Source: Lota lota
Taxonomy: Eukaryota; Chordata; Actinopteri; Gadiformes; Lotidae
Assembly (NCBI GenBank): GCA_026745465.1
Contig: JACYXH010000859.1
Location: forward strand, 10,001 to 74,000
Length of the DNA: 64,000 nucleotides
Direction of reading: 5' to 3'
Shown: positions 22,320 to 34,371 of the stretch, one piece after another
Layout of the letters: each line of letters begins with the position of its first letter
Position numbering within the stretch: position 1 is the first letter of the stretch
The notes under the pieces: model-generated
Databases searched by the model: none
What the model saw: the letters and a program-made list of their open reading frames with translations, nothing else
Told to the model about the DNA's origin: nothing
Program-made: the position numbers and the translations under genes

Positions 22320-23215
22320 ACAGATAATGTGTACATGTATCACCCTGAACACACAGGTGTTACTTTGGTGCATGTTGCTGAATTTGTGCTTACAGGAAAG
22401 GAGGCCTCCACCACGTGTAACATTATGAATGTTGTGGCTCTAGCCCAACACCAAGTGAGTTAAATGGGTAGGTCAGAGGTCATCACAAGATCAATTAATA
22501 AACAGGAGCACAGAATGACTTTTGAATAAGGGAGGGGGGGGGTGTTATATGACTCTGGGTATTCAAATGTAATATATATCCATTTGGAAGCTTCTAGAAC
22601 GATCGTGCATTTGAATAATACTGACCCTAACTGGGTGATAGAATGTATCACATAAAATGTACTACGTAAAATGGCGTCTATATGAACAATGTATTGTCTT
22701 TTAGGAGTAAGCTAGAAACCTGGAGTCAGTTTTAAATGCACGACTTCAGTATCTATGTTGTGTTTTTAGTGTTACGGTTTCATTTAGAGACCAGCGTAGT
22801 TGTAGGGTTTAGTTTAGAGAGTATAGTCTGTTATGCATACAGTTATTAAAACTAATAAGAACAAATATCCCATCAAGTGATATATGTACACATTATCTGT
22901 AATGTATTCATCACCCTGAACACACAGGTGTTGCTTTCGGTACAGGTTGGTGAATTTGTGCTTACAGGAAAGGAGGCCTCCACCACATGTAATAATATCA
23001 ATCTTGTGGCTCTAGCCCAACACCAAGTGATTTAAAATGTGTAGGTCAGAGGTCATCACAAGATAAACACCATGAACAGGAGCACAGAATGACTGGAATA
23101 AGGGGGGTATTTAATATGACTGGCTATTCAAATATGTATCTAGACATTTGGAAGGTTGGAGAACCATCGTACATTAGAGTAACAGACCCCAACTGTCTGA
23201 TAAAATGTACTACAT
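22320..23215 (+). repeat. Two direct ~320-bp repeat units (left arm)
   Basis: Units at about 22,320-22,660 and 22,900-23,215 share caccctgaacacacaggtgt, ggaaaggaggcctccaccac, gctctagcccaacaccaagtg, gaggtcatcacaag and an attcaaat...atttggaag end. A related third unit lies in the spacer at 29,745-30,010. The right arm has one composite unit at about 30,590-30,890. Confidence 0.88.
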
Positions 23216-24579
23216 CAAATGTACTACCTATAATGGCAAAACATTAAAGAAGTTAGAGCTTGTTCTCACAACCCTGACTTTAGAAGTCAGAACGAATGTC
23301 ATTTAGGTCAGTTGCATAGTTGATATGTTGCATGAGATCGTTTTTCGTTGTTAAAATAAGAACTTGTTTTGTGTTGCTTTATCCCAATATTGGCATTATC
23401 TGATAATACAGCACATGCTGCACTGTACTATAATGAGACTACAACGACTGTGTGTAGAACTTTATAGTGTCATGCCTTTACTCCTATAAAAGCAACGTCT
23501 CTGTGTTATGGCAAAGTCATTGTACGGGTTAGTTATGGCTGCGTTGTGTCGAGGCCTGTGATGACCTCTGACCTGGTCGTTTGAATGACTTCCATTTGGG
23601 CTAGAGCCACCAGATCTATAGTGTATGGTGTTGTTTAAGCCCTCTTTAATTTAAAACAGACTGGATGTTTCTAGCTTACTCCTAAAAGCCACAATTAATA
23701 AGTTTATGTTGCGCCCTTCATTTGTGTAGTACCCTTTTCGGCCAGATGAGGGCAGGGTTTGACAAATGTAGGATGGTTGTAGCACCTTCCAAACGGATAA
23801 ATATAGAACATTTAAACAGCCAGGGTGATATACGACTCCACCCAACTCACCGAGGTCATTTCCCCATTCATTGTTTATTAATCTTCCACATAATGTCAGT
23901 GGTAAAACGGAGCCAGGAAGGCGCTATGAGTCCAACCGGCAATAACCCCAACCCTCCCAGGATCCTTTGGGGCACCTCGCCACTTCTTCTCCCTTGTGGT
24001 GGAAACAGCTAAAGACAACTTCGTCACAAGCTCTGCCCTCTGGTGGCGGAACTAGGTAACGACAACCTATTGACTCCTACCGCAGAACCCAACGTGGGGA
24101 AAGCTTTACGTTTAGAAGTTATTTAAAGCTTTTAAATAAAGCGGGGACGTTTTCTGCAAACCATTTTTTACAATGATAAAGTTACTTAATGGCTTCGTTA
24201 CCATGGTAATGGGTCAATTTAGTAATTAGTTGCTGTGGCAGGTTTTCATAGCAACCCTTATTCGACAGGCAGACATTGAGAAACAATGCCAGTTACCTTG
24301 ACTATCCTCCAGTAAGCTGAAACAAAGTTAAAGAAATAAATAGAGCACATTTTCTTTTAGAAAGGCATTCAAATGTTCACAAATGAGGGGATGTATGAGT
24401 GACATTATTTTGCTTGACTACAATTCAAGATATGTGTTAAACAAATCAAAGCACATAGTGCCGTCTTTGTCTCCTAAATATGGAAGAAACGTTATTAATA
24501 TTTATTATTATTATTAGGTATTCAGTGTATCTGTGGATACCTATTGTCATAATTCTTTTTCTAGTTGATATTATTATTT

Positions 24580-24775
24580 CTTGTTCCTTATCAGTTGCAC
24601 TTCCAACCCGATAGAGGGCAGTGTGATTAAGATTTCATCACTTCTTCTTCTGAGTCCTGACAGCTGATTGGCTCACGCTGTTGTGACAGCTGATTGGCTC
24701 ACGCTGTCACTGGTGCTGAGACAGAAGCTCTCTTCTCGCCCTACTTTCAAAGTCCATTTAATGCAGGTAAGAGCC
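24580..24775 (+). promoter_or_regulatory. Promoter-like region and 5' exon of the dnpep remnant
   Basis: A 27-bp duplication (tgacagctgattggctcacg at about 24,658 and 24,685) carries two inverted CCAAT boxes (ATTGG), a usual NF-Y arrangement in housekeeping promoters. A possible non-coding first exon ends at atgcag followed by the donor gtaaga at 24,768. The coding fragment starts 275 bp downstream. Confidence 0.45.
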
Positions 24776-25034
24776 ATAAAACAGCACGCTTGTTTTTTGG
24801 ACCTTGATGTCTGGATTTGTTCCTCATGCACAGTAAAGTCACTTTGGTACTGAGATCTGGTTGATTCGTCTGTTGTGCATTGTAGCTCCATAAGCTAACG
24901 CATTAGCTACTGGAACTAACGGGCGCTTCTTTAGTTAGGATTTAGGATTCATGCTTTTTAATTGCAGGGTAAGTGCCCAGTAGCCGACCTTTTTAAAATA
25001 CCAACCTGTGCTTTTCCCCGTCCTCCTTGTCTAG

Positions 25035-25562
25035 TCCCTGATCATGACTTCCAAGGACGCTGTGCAGAAAGCTGCCAAAGACTTCCTGCAGGTTGTCAAC
25101 AAAGGGGTCTCCCCATACCACGGTAAGACTCTGCTAGACCTCGGTCTTCATGTTTGCTTACCTCCATGTGCAAGTACTATGCCATGCAATGCATTCATTT
25201 TGGAGTACACTGAAAGATAAAGCTCATCAGAGTCCTCTGCCACAGTTCCCATTAAAACTTAGAAAATGAGTGTCTGCTGCTGTCACTGCCCAATAAAGAA
25301 ATGAAAAAGATTTCCTTTATATCCACTTTATTCTTGATCAACTTTCTAGTTCACATGTTATTTGATGGAGTAAATGGCTGCAGTAGAAAAGTTAAATAGT
25401 GCCGGTTGAATCATTGTTTCAACTGAAAAGTTGTTCATGTTATATTTTCATTCAAACTTGGGTGGAATAATCTTTGATGGTCCAGGATCATGCTTCACAT
25501 TCTCATCTGTCTGTCTGTCTCTCTCTTTGTCTCTCTTTCTCTTTGTCTCTCTGTCGTCTCTC

Positions 25563-25593
<31 letters not shown>

Positions 25594-25763
25594 TTCTCTC
25601 TCTCTGTCTGTCTGTCTGTCTCTCTCCCTCCCTCCTCCAGGTGAAGCCGCGCTCTAAGAAGACCTCCCAGGGATGTCTCCAGGTGGGGGTGGAGTGCTAC
25701 AGCATCTGGAACACCTGGTTAGACCGTGACCTCACCGTGGCTGGCCTGGTCATGGTCTTTTAG
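25035..25763 (+). pseudogene. dnpep: Aspartyl aminopeptidase (dnpep) fragment, dead
   Basis: Two exons resemble vertebrate DNPEP, a cytosolic M18 zinc aminopeptidase that removes N-terminal Asp/Glu. Exon A (25,035-25,122, ATG at 25,044, acceptor ttgtctag, donor gtaaga) reads MTSKDAVQKAAKDFLQVVN then KGVSPYH, matching the human N-terminus (KEAVQTAAKELLKFVN). Exon B (from 25,641, acceptor cctcctccag) reads [20 protein letters not shown] then [18 protein letters not shown], matching the human [25 protein letters not shown] region. The intervening exon with the AHTDSP metal-binding motif and all later exons are absent, the GGG of exon B is lost, a stop follows MVF and no donor is seen. The exon phases do not fit each other. 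It therefore cannot make an enzyme. Confidence 0.85.
25505..25637. repeat. TCTG/TCTC microsatellite
   Basis: Pyrimidine tract of ctgtctgtctgt and ctctctt units directly before the dnpep exon B acceptor. Confidence 0.95.
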
Positions 25764-26004
25764 ATGTGCCAAGCAGATGTTACGCACGCACCTCACAGCA
25801 ATTTGTGCCAATCGATGGACCCCATGAGCTAGTGAAAATATGGCACGCAAGTCATTTGTTGTGCTCAACTTTAAATACAAATCGCCACTCGCACAAATTT
25901 CACCAAATGTTTTCCCCAAAAGAGTTTGCCTGCTAGTCTTTTTTTTTTTAACAATGTCATGTTAATTGTAAAGTCAATTATAAACTCTGACTGGAACACA
26001 CACA

Positions 26005-26080
26005 GTGTCTCAGTGGCGCAGTGGATAGAGCGGTTAGTGATCTGTTCTGGAGACAGGGGTTCAACTCCCACCAAAGACAC
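26005..26080 (+). other. Best-preserved tRNA-like unit
   Basis: Seventy-six nucleotides. The ends GTGTCT and AGACAC pair over six bases. The anticodon-arm position forms a five-pair stem around the loop TCTGGAG, and the B-box reads GGTTCAACTCC. If folded as a tRNA the anticodon would be TGG, but the base before it is C where tRNAs have T, and the T stem is weak. It is probably a tRNA pseudogene or tRNA-derived repeat rather than a decoding tRNA. Confidence 0.55.
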
Positions 26081-26369
26081 TCTCCCTTGAATCAAAACAT
26101 TTTAAAACAAACAATGTCATGTGAATTGTAAAGTCAAGTATAACTTCTCACCAAATCTAGTTGGTGCCTCTGTGGCGCAGGTGATAAAGCTGTCAAGTAT
26201 CTGTTCTGGAGACACGGGTTCGATTCCTGCTGTGTGCATGCTTGTGAGAATGGCTGTATGGTGAATGGATGAGTGCGAATGGCCGTCTGTGAGGATGGAT
26301 TGCGGTGAATGACTTAATTCACAGTAATCCATTCACCCAGACAGTCATTCGGAATGAATGGGCGAGTGG

Positions 26370-26447
26370 GAATGACTGTCTGGGAGAGTGAATGGCTGTG
26401 AATGAGTGCACTCATTCACAGCCATTCATTCTCCCAGACAGTCATTC
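26370..26447. repeat. 78-bp near-perfect hairpin
   Basis: Two 39-nt arms (26,370-26,408 and 26,409-26,447) are reverse complements with one mismatch and no loop; the centre is gagtg|cactc. A second, weaker hairpin lies just before it (about 26,277-26,350). Both sit between the plus-strand and minus-strand tRNA-like units. Confidence 0.95.
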
Positions 26448-27650
26448 GAAATGAATGTGTGAGAGAATGGATCCCTTCACTAGATAGTTGTTCCCACGAA
26501 CTGCCCATGGCAGGAATTGAGCACAAGTCCCCAGAACAGATACAGAACAGCTAAATCACCTGGAGGCACCCGGTTTTGGTAAAAGTTTGACTTTAGATTT
26601 AACGATAATTTATGTAAATTTAAACATATTTCAACATTTTTACAATTTATTTAGCATTCAGAGAAGATTGACATTGGGTGGATTTGAACCCAGGTCTCCA
26701 GAACTGATATACAACAGCTCTATCCCTTGCGCCACTGAGACACTTCCTATGAACTGGTCGAAGTTTATATATGACATTACACATAATGTCACATAATGTA
26801 AATGCATTCAGAGGAGATTGTCATTGGGTGGATTTGAACCCAGGTCTCCAGAACTGATATACAACAGCTCTATCCGTTGCGCCACTGAGACACTTGCTAT
26901 GCTTTGGTCGAAGTTTACATTTGACATTACTTATAATGACGTTTCAAAAGTCCATAAGCATTCAGAGGAGATTGTCATTGGGTGGATTTGAACCCAGGTC
27001 TCTAGAACTGATATACAACAGCTCTATCCCCTGCGCCACTGAGAGACTTGCTAGGATATGGTTGAAGTTCATATCTGACATTACTTGTAAAATGTAATTA
27101 AGTTTCAGATGAGTGTGTGGTTGGAGGGACTTAAACCCATCTTTCCAGAAAAGATAAAGAACTGCTCTCACAACTGAACCACTGAGTCATTGACTATTAG
27201 CTGCTCTCACTTAATAATTTATATAACTATTCACATGACATTGTTTCTAAAATGATATTCTGTTTCCACTGACGGCATGTTTGGCGAGACATGAACCCAT
27301 GTCCCCTGAACTCCAAATGAACAGCTCTATGGACTGCACCACCCGGATGTCTGGTGAGACATGTCCTGAGGTTTTAATTGACATCACCATGACATCATTA
27401 CATATCTCAATTAACATTTCCATATACAAACTTTCCTGCAGGAATTGAACCAACGGCTCCAGAGACGATAACAAACAGCTCTCTCTGATGCAATGAGTGA
27501 CTGGCATTGATAAGGTTTGATGCTTTGATTGACATTATGATTGACATGACATAATTTTGACTCTTGGCAGCCCTTAACACATGTTCTCCCAAACGGACAA
27601 CCCACAGCGCTCTGGACTACGCCACCCAGATGCATGCATGCTACAGAATG

Positions 27651-27662
27651 GGAGAGAGAGAG

Positions 27663-27701
<39 letters not shown>

Positions 27702-27706
27702 GAGAC
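27651..27706. repeat. (GA)n microsatellite
   Basis: Pure gagaga runs with a few cagaga interruptions. Confidence 0.97.
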
Positions 27707-27944
27707 ATTTATATATTTGCATTTGGTCGAGGCATCTTAAAACACAGAGTGTGTCAAAGCTTGAGCAGGGAGGTGAACTGTTGGATGTGAGCTAATGTTG
27801 GATGACTCTAACAACCTCCCCCATGACAGAGGGACCTTGACCCCATGACCCTAGACTATGGCTCTATGATGCTAGGCTATCCTCTGAACCCTGAGGTCAA
27901 GAGACATAGGCCCAATCCCAGTTCACTCCCTGCCCCTACCACGT

Positions 27945-28570
<626 letters not shown>

Positions 28571-28589
28571 AAGTTTGGGGAAGAACAGG

Positions 28590-28690
28590 AAGTCCAGACA
28601 GCCAATCACAGCCTCGGCTACCTCACAGGAACCGCCCCCTCTCTGTGATAGCCAATCGGGGGCTGCCCCGTTTGAGGCTTTCGTCAATGG
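28590..28690. promoter_or_regulatory. Promoter-like block with two CCAAT boxes
   Basis: Two CCAAT boxes (gccaatcaca at about 28,600 and gccaatcggg at about 28,650) in a GC-richer island within AT-rich DNA. No coding exon is seen next to it, so this is only a motif-level call. Confidence 0.3.
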
Positions 28691-28806
28691 TCACCTGTTT
28701 TCAGGAAAAGCCATCAGACATGCGCACAAACACTCATACGGACGCGCGCACACAGCCACACACACCGACGCGCGCAGATTCTTTATTCTTCATTATTCGT
28801 TGGTTC

Positions 28807-29357
28807 CTATAACTATATAAGCCTAGTTATAAAGGGTAATGAAGGTTTAATAGAAGAGTTCTCAACAGCTTTATTCTTTATTATTCGTTGTTTCCTATAA
28901 CTATATAAGCCTAATTACAAAGGGTAATGAAGGTTTAATAGAAGAGTTCTCAACAGCTTTATTCTTTATTATTCGCTGGTTCCTATAACTATATAAGCCT
29001 CATTATAAAGGGTAATGAAGGTTTAATAGAAGAGTTCTCAACAGCTTTATTCTTTATTATTCGTCCTATAACTATATAAGCCTAATTATAAAGGGTACTG
29101 AAGGTTTAATAGAAGAGTTCTCAACAGCTTTATTCTTTATTATTCGTCCTATAACTATATAAGCCTAATTATAAAGGGTAATGAAGGTTTAATAGAAGAG
29201 TTCTCAACAGCTTTATTCTTTATTATTCGTTGGTTCCTATAACTATATAAGCCTAATTATAAAGGGTAATGAAGGTTTAATAGAAGAGTTCTCAACAGCT
29301 TTATTCTTTATTATTCGTTGGTTCCTATAACTATATAAGCCTAATTATAAAGGGTAA
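28807..29357 (+). repeat. 88-bp minisatellite, spacer array (7 copies)
   Basis: Units start at 28,807, 28,895, 28,983, 29,066, 29,149, 29,237 and 29,325. Two intervals are 83 bp (loss of tggtt), the rest 88. The core is ctataactatataagcctaa and each unit ends with tttattattcgttggttc. The same unit occurs in reverse orientation at 53,250-53,866. Confidence 0.97.
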
Positions 29358-29745
29358 TATTACTGTCTGTCATTCCTTTATTACTGAATTCAAATGGTAA
29401 TATTGAAAATGCTATGCAATATTTGTGATGATCATTAAGCCTGGTTACGCTATTGACAAGGTGAGAGATTAAGGCACAAACTGTGTGTGCCTGTGTCCTC
29501 AAGGCGCACACACACACACACATATGGCCCGTACCTGCTATTATGAATTATTATCATTTGTAGGACCCTAAATATACAAAATTGAATAAGTAATATAAAC
29601 TACAGAATTCAACTGAAAATAACATGTATGTGTTAAATGCTCAATAACAGGAAATAACACGTATTTGTTCAATATTCATTAACAGCGTGACACTTATTAT
29701 TTTGTAATCTGCAAAAGCTGTGAATGTGTGAATCTGTCATCTATT
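29358..29745. other. Spacer sequence with an arm-related fragment
   Basis: 29,375-29,460 (ttactgaattcaaatg, atgctatgcaata) resembles pieces of 20,820-20,870 and 21,040-21,062 in a new order. The rest is AT-rich with a CA tract at 29,508-29,522; no gene seen. Confidence 0.6.
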
Positions 29746-30589
29746 CATCACCCTCAACACACAGGTAGGTGTTTGTTTCTGAATGTATGCTTATATCAAA
29801 CAATTACTCCACTACATACAATACTAATATCAATCTTGTGGCTGTAGCCCAACAGCAAGTGATTCAAAGGGGTTCATCAGAGGTCATCACAAGATCAATT
29901 AATAAACAGAATGACTTTGGAATAAGGGGGGTCTTTTATATCACTCTGGCTATTTAAATGTTATATATTTATCCGTTTGGAAGGTGCTACAACCATCGTA
30001 ATTTGTCAAACCCTGCCCTCATCTGGCCGAAAAGGGTACTACACAAATGGAGGGCGCAACATAAACTTATTAATTGTGGCTTTTAGGAGTAAGCTAGAAA
30101 CATCCAGTCTGTTTTAAATTAAAGAGGGCTTAAACAACACCATACACTATAGATCTGGTGGCTCTAGCCCAAATGGAAGTCATTCAAACGACCAGGTCAG
30201 AGGTCATCACAGGCCTCGACACAACGCAGCCATAACTAACCCGTACAATGACTTTGCCATAACACAGAGACGTTGCTTTTATAGGAGTAAAGGCATGACA
30301 CTATAAAGTTCTACACACAGTCGTTGTAGTCTCATTATAGTACAGTGCAGCATGTGCTGTATTATCAGATAATGCCAATATTGGGATAAAGCAACACAAA
30401 ACAAGTTCTTATTTTAACAACGAAAAACGATCTCATGCAACATATCAACTATGCAACTGACCTAAATGACATTCGTTCTGACTTCTAAAGTCAGGGTTGT
30501 GAGAACAAGCTCTAACTTCTTTAATGTTTTGCCATTATAGGTAGTACATTTGATGTAGTACATTTTATCAGACAGTTGGGGTCTGTTAC

Positions 30590-30890
30590 TCTAATGTACG
30601 ATGGTTCTCCAACCTTCCAAATGTCTAGATACATATTTGAATAGCCAGTCATATAACATTCCCCCCCTTATTCAAAGTCATTCTGTGCTCCTGTTTATTA
30701 ATTGATCTTGTGATGACCTCTGACCTACCCATTTAACTCACTTGGTGTTGGGCTAGAGCCACAACATTCATAATGTTACACGTGGTGGAGGCCTCCTTTC
30801 CTGTAAGCACAAATTCAGCAACATGCACCAAAGTAACACCTGTGTGTTCAGGGTGATACATGTACACATTATCTGTAATGTATTCATCAC
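30590..30890 (-). repeat. Single composite repeat unit (right arm)
   Basis: The part at 30,680-30,890 matches the first left-arm unit, and 30,590-30,660 matches the end of the second. About 0.6 kb between the equivalent points is missing, as expected from recombination between direct repeats. Confidence 0.85.
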
Positions 30891-31243
30891 TTGTTGTGAT
30901 TAGTTTGATGAAATATAACCCAGCATAGATACATGTCTACATAAGCTGACTCTAAACTAAACCCTACAACTACACTCGTCTCTAAACTAATCAATAAAAA
31001 CACTCTTCATTCATGACAGATCGTCCCTTCTGGTCCGTGGGGTCCGATGTGGGAACACACATGCACACACACATAAAGTACATAAATCACTTGCTGGGTT
31101 AATATTTCTTCTGGTTAGTTTTACTAACTAACACACAACATAGATCCATGTCTACACAACATAGATGACTCTACAACTCCACTAAAACACACTGATTATT
31201 TATGATGTCCTTGATGTCCTTCGTGGGCGAGGGACTCGTCCTC

Positions 31244-31354
31244 TTACACGGTGAGCGTGGCGGGGGCCGGAGGTGGTGCATCGAGACGTCGTCCGGCTCC
31301 TGGGCCCTGGGGTCCGGACGCTCCGGGTGTCACCGGTAGGTCTGGTGAGCCGGT
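31244..31354 (-). other. Candidate terminal exon copy (right arm)
   Basis: Mirror of 21,840-21,951, one base shorter near its start. If the left reading is correct, this copy is frameshifted. The upstream partner lies at 31,805-31,946. Confidence 0.3.
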
Positions 31355-31954
31355 CTGTGGAACACAACAATATTGTTAACATCTTGAATGGTATGGGAGA
31401 AATGTAGAATTCTTCTCAAATAAGTGTGGAGAAAAAACAAAGTATCATGGTACCACTCTTGATACTAAGAGGTGAATGTGTGTGTCTGCTATGTTGTATG
31501 TATACAGCTAGTATATTTCCATACATAGTATCAGACAAGGGCCAAGAGGACAATAAGGGAGCAGTGGATTTCAACATAGGATGAGGTAGTGACGTATGGA
31601 TGTGCAGAATGGAGCATATAGGCCAAAGTCTGGGGAGAGGCCAGTTAGTTCTTTTACAAACTAACTCAGCTTTTGTTGTTACTCGTTCCAAGTGACAATA
31701 AAGTCTTCTGTACCGCTCTTATTTTGTTAAAGTGCTTATCCACCACAATGGCACTAATAAATGACAGTTGAATGGCTGTAATCCATTATTCAATGACATC
31801 TTACTCAGCGAGGGGACGTGGGCCACAAACCAAGGAGGGTCCTGGTGGTCCTGCCTCACAGTGGGGGGGCTGGTCTTTGGCAGGCTGGCCTCTTGGCAGA
31901 GGAGGAGGAGGCTGCACAGGATGGGGACCTTGAGGCACGGGGAGGGCTGGGAAC

Positions 31955-32125
31955 ACACACACACAGCTGTAGTACAATAATACACACACACAGCTGTAGT
32001 AGAAGAACACACACAGCTGTAGCAGAACAACACACACAGCTGTAGTAGAACAACACACACACAGCTGTAGTAGAATACACACACACAGTTGTAGCAGAAT
32101 ACACACACACACACACACCACACTC
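31955..32125. repeat. ~27-bp minisatellite (right arm)
   Basis: Inverted counterpart (core cacacagctgtagtagaa) with different unit spacing. Confidence 0.9.
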
Positions 32126-32744
32126 ATTTGAATTCAGTAATAAATGAATGAACCATAACGAATGATTGACTGACATTAATTACTGATAGACTACGTATTC
32201 ATTCAGTCACTTTTATTCACGCTAAACTCCACTGACGTCAGAAACATTTACCAAGTGTTATAAAGAGTCACTTATTAATTACAAGATTAAAAGGACATGC
32301 AGCAGCTTTAGCAGACTACTAGTCTATCACCTTGTTATTGCATAGCCATCTGAATATTATCATTGGACTTCACTAAGGAATGTATTAATGCACCGAACCA
32401 ATGATTGACTGAATGAATACGTAGTCTATTAATAATTAATATCCGTCAGTTGTATTCACCCTAATCTCCACTGATGTCCCAAACGGTTATCAAGTGTTAC
32501 AAAGAGTCATTTGGTTTTTATTCGATTTTCAGCTTACAAAACAGCACAATGGGATTTGGTAAATGTGTGGGGGTGAGGGATTTCTACTCTCAGCCCTGTA
32601 AGTATCCCTTTATGTATCTTTTGAGCAGAGACCCAATCCCTACCCACTATTAAGACATTTGGCTTAAGACGCTTTTACATTTACAAAAGCCTCATTAGAG
32701 ACACTAAATCACCAATCAGTGTGGGTTGTACCATGTGACCCCAT

Positions 32745-32950
32745 CCTGCCCTGTACGAGGACCACCAGTACCACATTCAGCTCTCTCTCCTCAGTGGTTT
32801 TCCCTTTAGAGTCGGGTGTCACTCGCCCCACAAGGACGTCCTTCACCAGGCAGGTCCTCCAGCACGGCTCTGCCATCAGCTTCCCTCTGCCACGCCTTCC
32901 TGGTGGTAACAAACAGTGCTAGTTGGGACTCAATGTCCGCTCACAACCGG
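32745..32950 (-). repeat. Dispersed arm repeat, copy at 32.8 kb (right arm)
   Basis: Mirror of 20,240-20,460, followed by the telomere-like tract at 32,950-33,105. Confidence 0.85.
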
Positions 32951-33105
32951 GGAGGTAAAGGTGAGGGTAGAGGGGAGTTTAAGATTAAGGTAGAGGAGGT
33001 TACGGTTAGGGTAGATGGGAGGGGGGAGGGGAGGTTAAGGTAGAGGGGGGAAGGGGTGAGAGGGGAGGTTAAGGTGAGGGTGGGGGGAAAGGAGAGGTTA
33101 GGTTT
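32945..33105. repeat. Telomere-like G-rich array (right arm)
   Basis: Mirror of 20,010-20,236, made of ggttaaggtagaggggg-type units. Confidence 0.8.
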
Positions 33106-33154
33106 TTATGTTATATTTCAGTTTTTGTTGGTCAGTCCGACCCTGGGTGCACTG

Positions 33155-33512
33155 GCACACCATCTCCCCGTCCCTTTCTTTCATCCTTTTCATTTTTGCA
33201 TGTTTTCAGATTTGTTCATTTTTGTGTCTTTTCTTTGCAGGGATAAAAGGATAAAAAGGAGAAGGAGAAGAGGAGCTGCAGCTGGAGTCTGAGGAAGGAG
33301 CGGAACCAAGGTAAGTTTGCATTTGTTATTCTATAACTTTTTGGATTTTTTCCATTTTTCATTTTCCCAGGAGGAGCCAAGAGAGAGCAGGCCAGCGCCG
33401 GTATTAGCGGGGGTCCAGGGGGATATGGGCCCCCCAGCATGGCTGTCGGGTAAGTAAAAACACACTTCTAATAAATGAATATAAAATGGAGTAAGGCACA
33501 GGGAGGAGAAAG
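33155..33512 (+). other. Right-arm-only insert with two exon-like blocks
   Basis: About 350 bp absent from the left arm. Two blocks have very good splice signals: 33,241-33,310 (acceptor ttttctttgcag, donor gtaagt) and 33,371-33,449 (acceptor attttcccag, donor gtaagt). The first has stops in all forward frames, so any transcript would be non-coding there. It may be part of another repeat or an insertion carrying its own introns. Confidence 0.35.
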
Positions 33513-34371
33513 GATAATATACATATACACCCACACACCCACACATACACAAACATATACATATATGTGTATATATATACACGTTGTATATATATACACA
33601 TACACACACATATATACACATACATACATACATACATATATACATATAAACCCACACACACATCCATAATAATATTAACAGTAATGAATAATCATAAATT
33701 GTAAAGGAGCACACTGCAAATGTAAAGAGCTCATGGATAAAAATGCAGGCGCAACTTTAATAAAACTCTGCACACCTCTATAAATAATACATGCTGATCA
33801 CACATAAATAGTATATGGAAAAAGGCATAGTTATGAACACACACACACACACAAAAAAGGGGAAAGTAAAAAATAAGTGATTGGTAACATAATGATGAGA
33901 AGCATCAATATTAGAAAACCCATTAAAGATAAATAAGTGCAGGGTGATAAAATTGGAATAAGAAAATGGATAAAAAATCATTAAAGAATATAAGTAATAA
34001 ATATATAAATCCATGAATAATAAATGAATGAATGAATAAACACAAATGTATAAAATAGAGAATGTCTTGAAAACCATGTAACCATTCAGATTCATACAAT
34101 CATCCCAGAATTAAAAGCTCCAGCGGACTAAAATAAGATAAATGAATGACAATAAAAGAGGTCCAAAGCCTCAATAAAACCGTGTGCCCATGGAATATGG
34201 GTAAGTGCTATAAACATGAGAAATGCATGCAACATCATATATACATATTTGGCCCGACGCCATGCAGGGAACCCCCAAAGGAGGCGACCCAGGACGTCCC
34301 AGCGCCCAGGGCCCCGCCCCAGCGTGGCCCCTACTCCCTCATGTTAAGGCCCAAGGGGGTAAGTGTTTTTC

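Larger units (their letters stand above)
1..23834 (+). repeat. Left arm of ~50 kb imperfect palindrome
   Basis: This stretch matches the reverse complement of about 29,930-49,857. The outer end (from position 1) pairs with the sequence ending at about 49,857, and the inner end (about 23,830) pairs with about 29,930. Unique stretches differ by only a few per cent by eye. Anchors include 640-930 with 48,940-49,215, 7,895-7,962 with 43,308-43,375, and 12,292-12,661 with 38,210-38,580. Differences are mostly minisatellite copy number, local tandem duplications and a few missing blocks. Because the arm begins at the window edge, its true outer limit is not visible. An assembly fold-back or haplotype join is an alternative to a real palindrome. 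Confidence 0.95.
26005..27633. repeat. Array of ~10 tRNA-like units
   Basis: About ten units of about 75 nt, spaced roughly 150 bp, each with an A-box-like stretch (gtggcgcag.ggataaagc type), a conserved ctgttctggagac centre and a B-box-like GGTTCRAnTCC. Plus-strand units are at 26,005-26,080 and 26,163-26,238. Minus-strand units are at about 26,505-26,570, 26,671-26,744, 26,820-26,894, 26,977-27,048, 27,119-27,192, 27,281-27,354, 27,434-27,503 and 27,563-27,633. Minus units 4-6 are near-identical; those further right are increasingly degraded. The D-arm resembles tRNA-Arg(TCT), but the anticodon arm does not. This is a tandem family, not a cluster of working tRNA genes, and has no SINE-like tail. 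Confidence 0.75.

Noticed and set aside
26005-26570. tRNA-derived SINE insertion
   Set aside because: Units are tandem with a fixed ~150-bp period and no A-rich or LINE-like tail or target duplications.
26005-27633. A cluster of genuine tRNA genes
   Set aside because: The anticodon arms are not standard (base before the anticodon is C), stems are partial in most units and the sequences degrade along the array.
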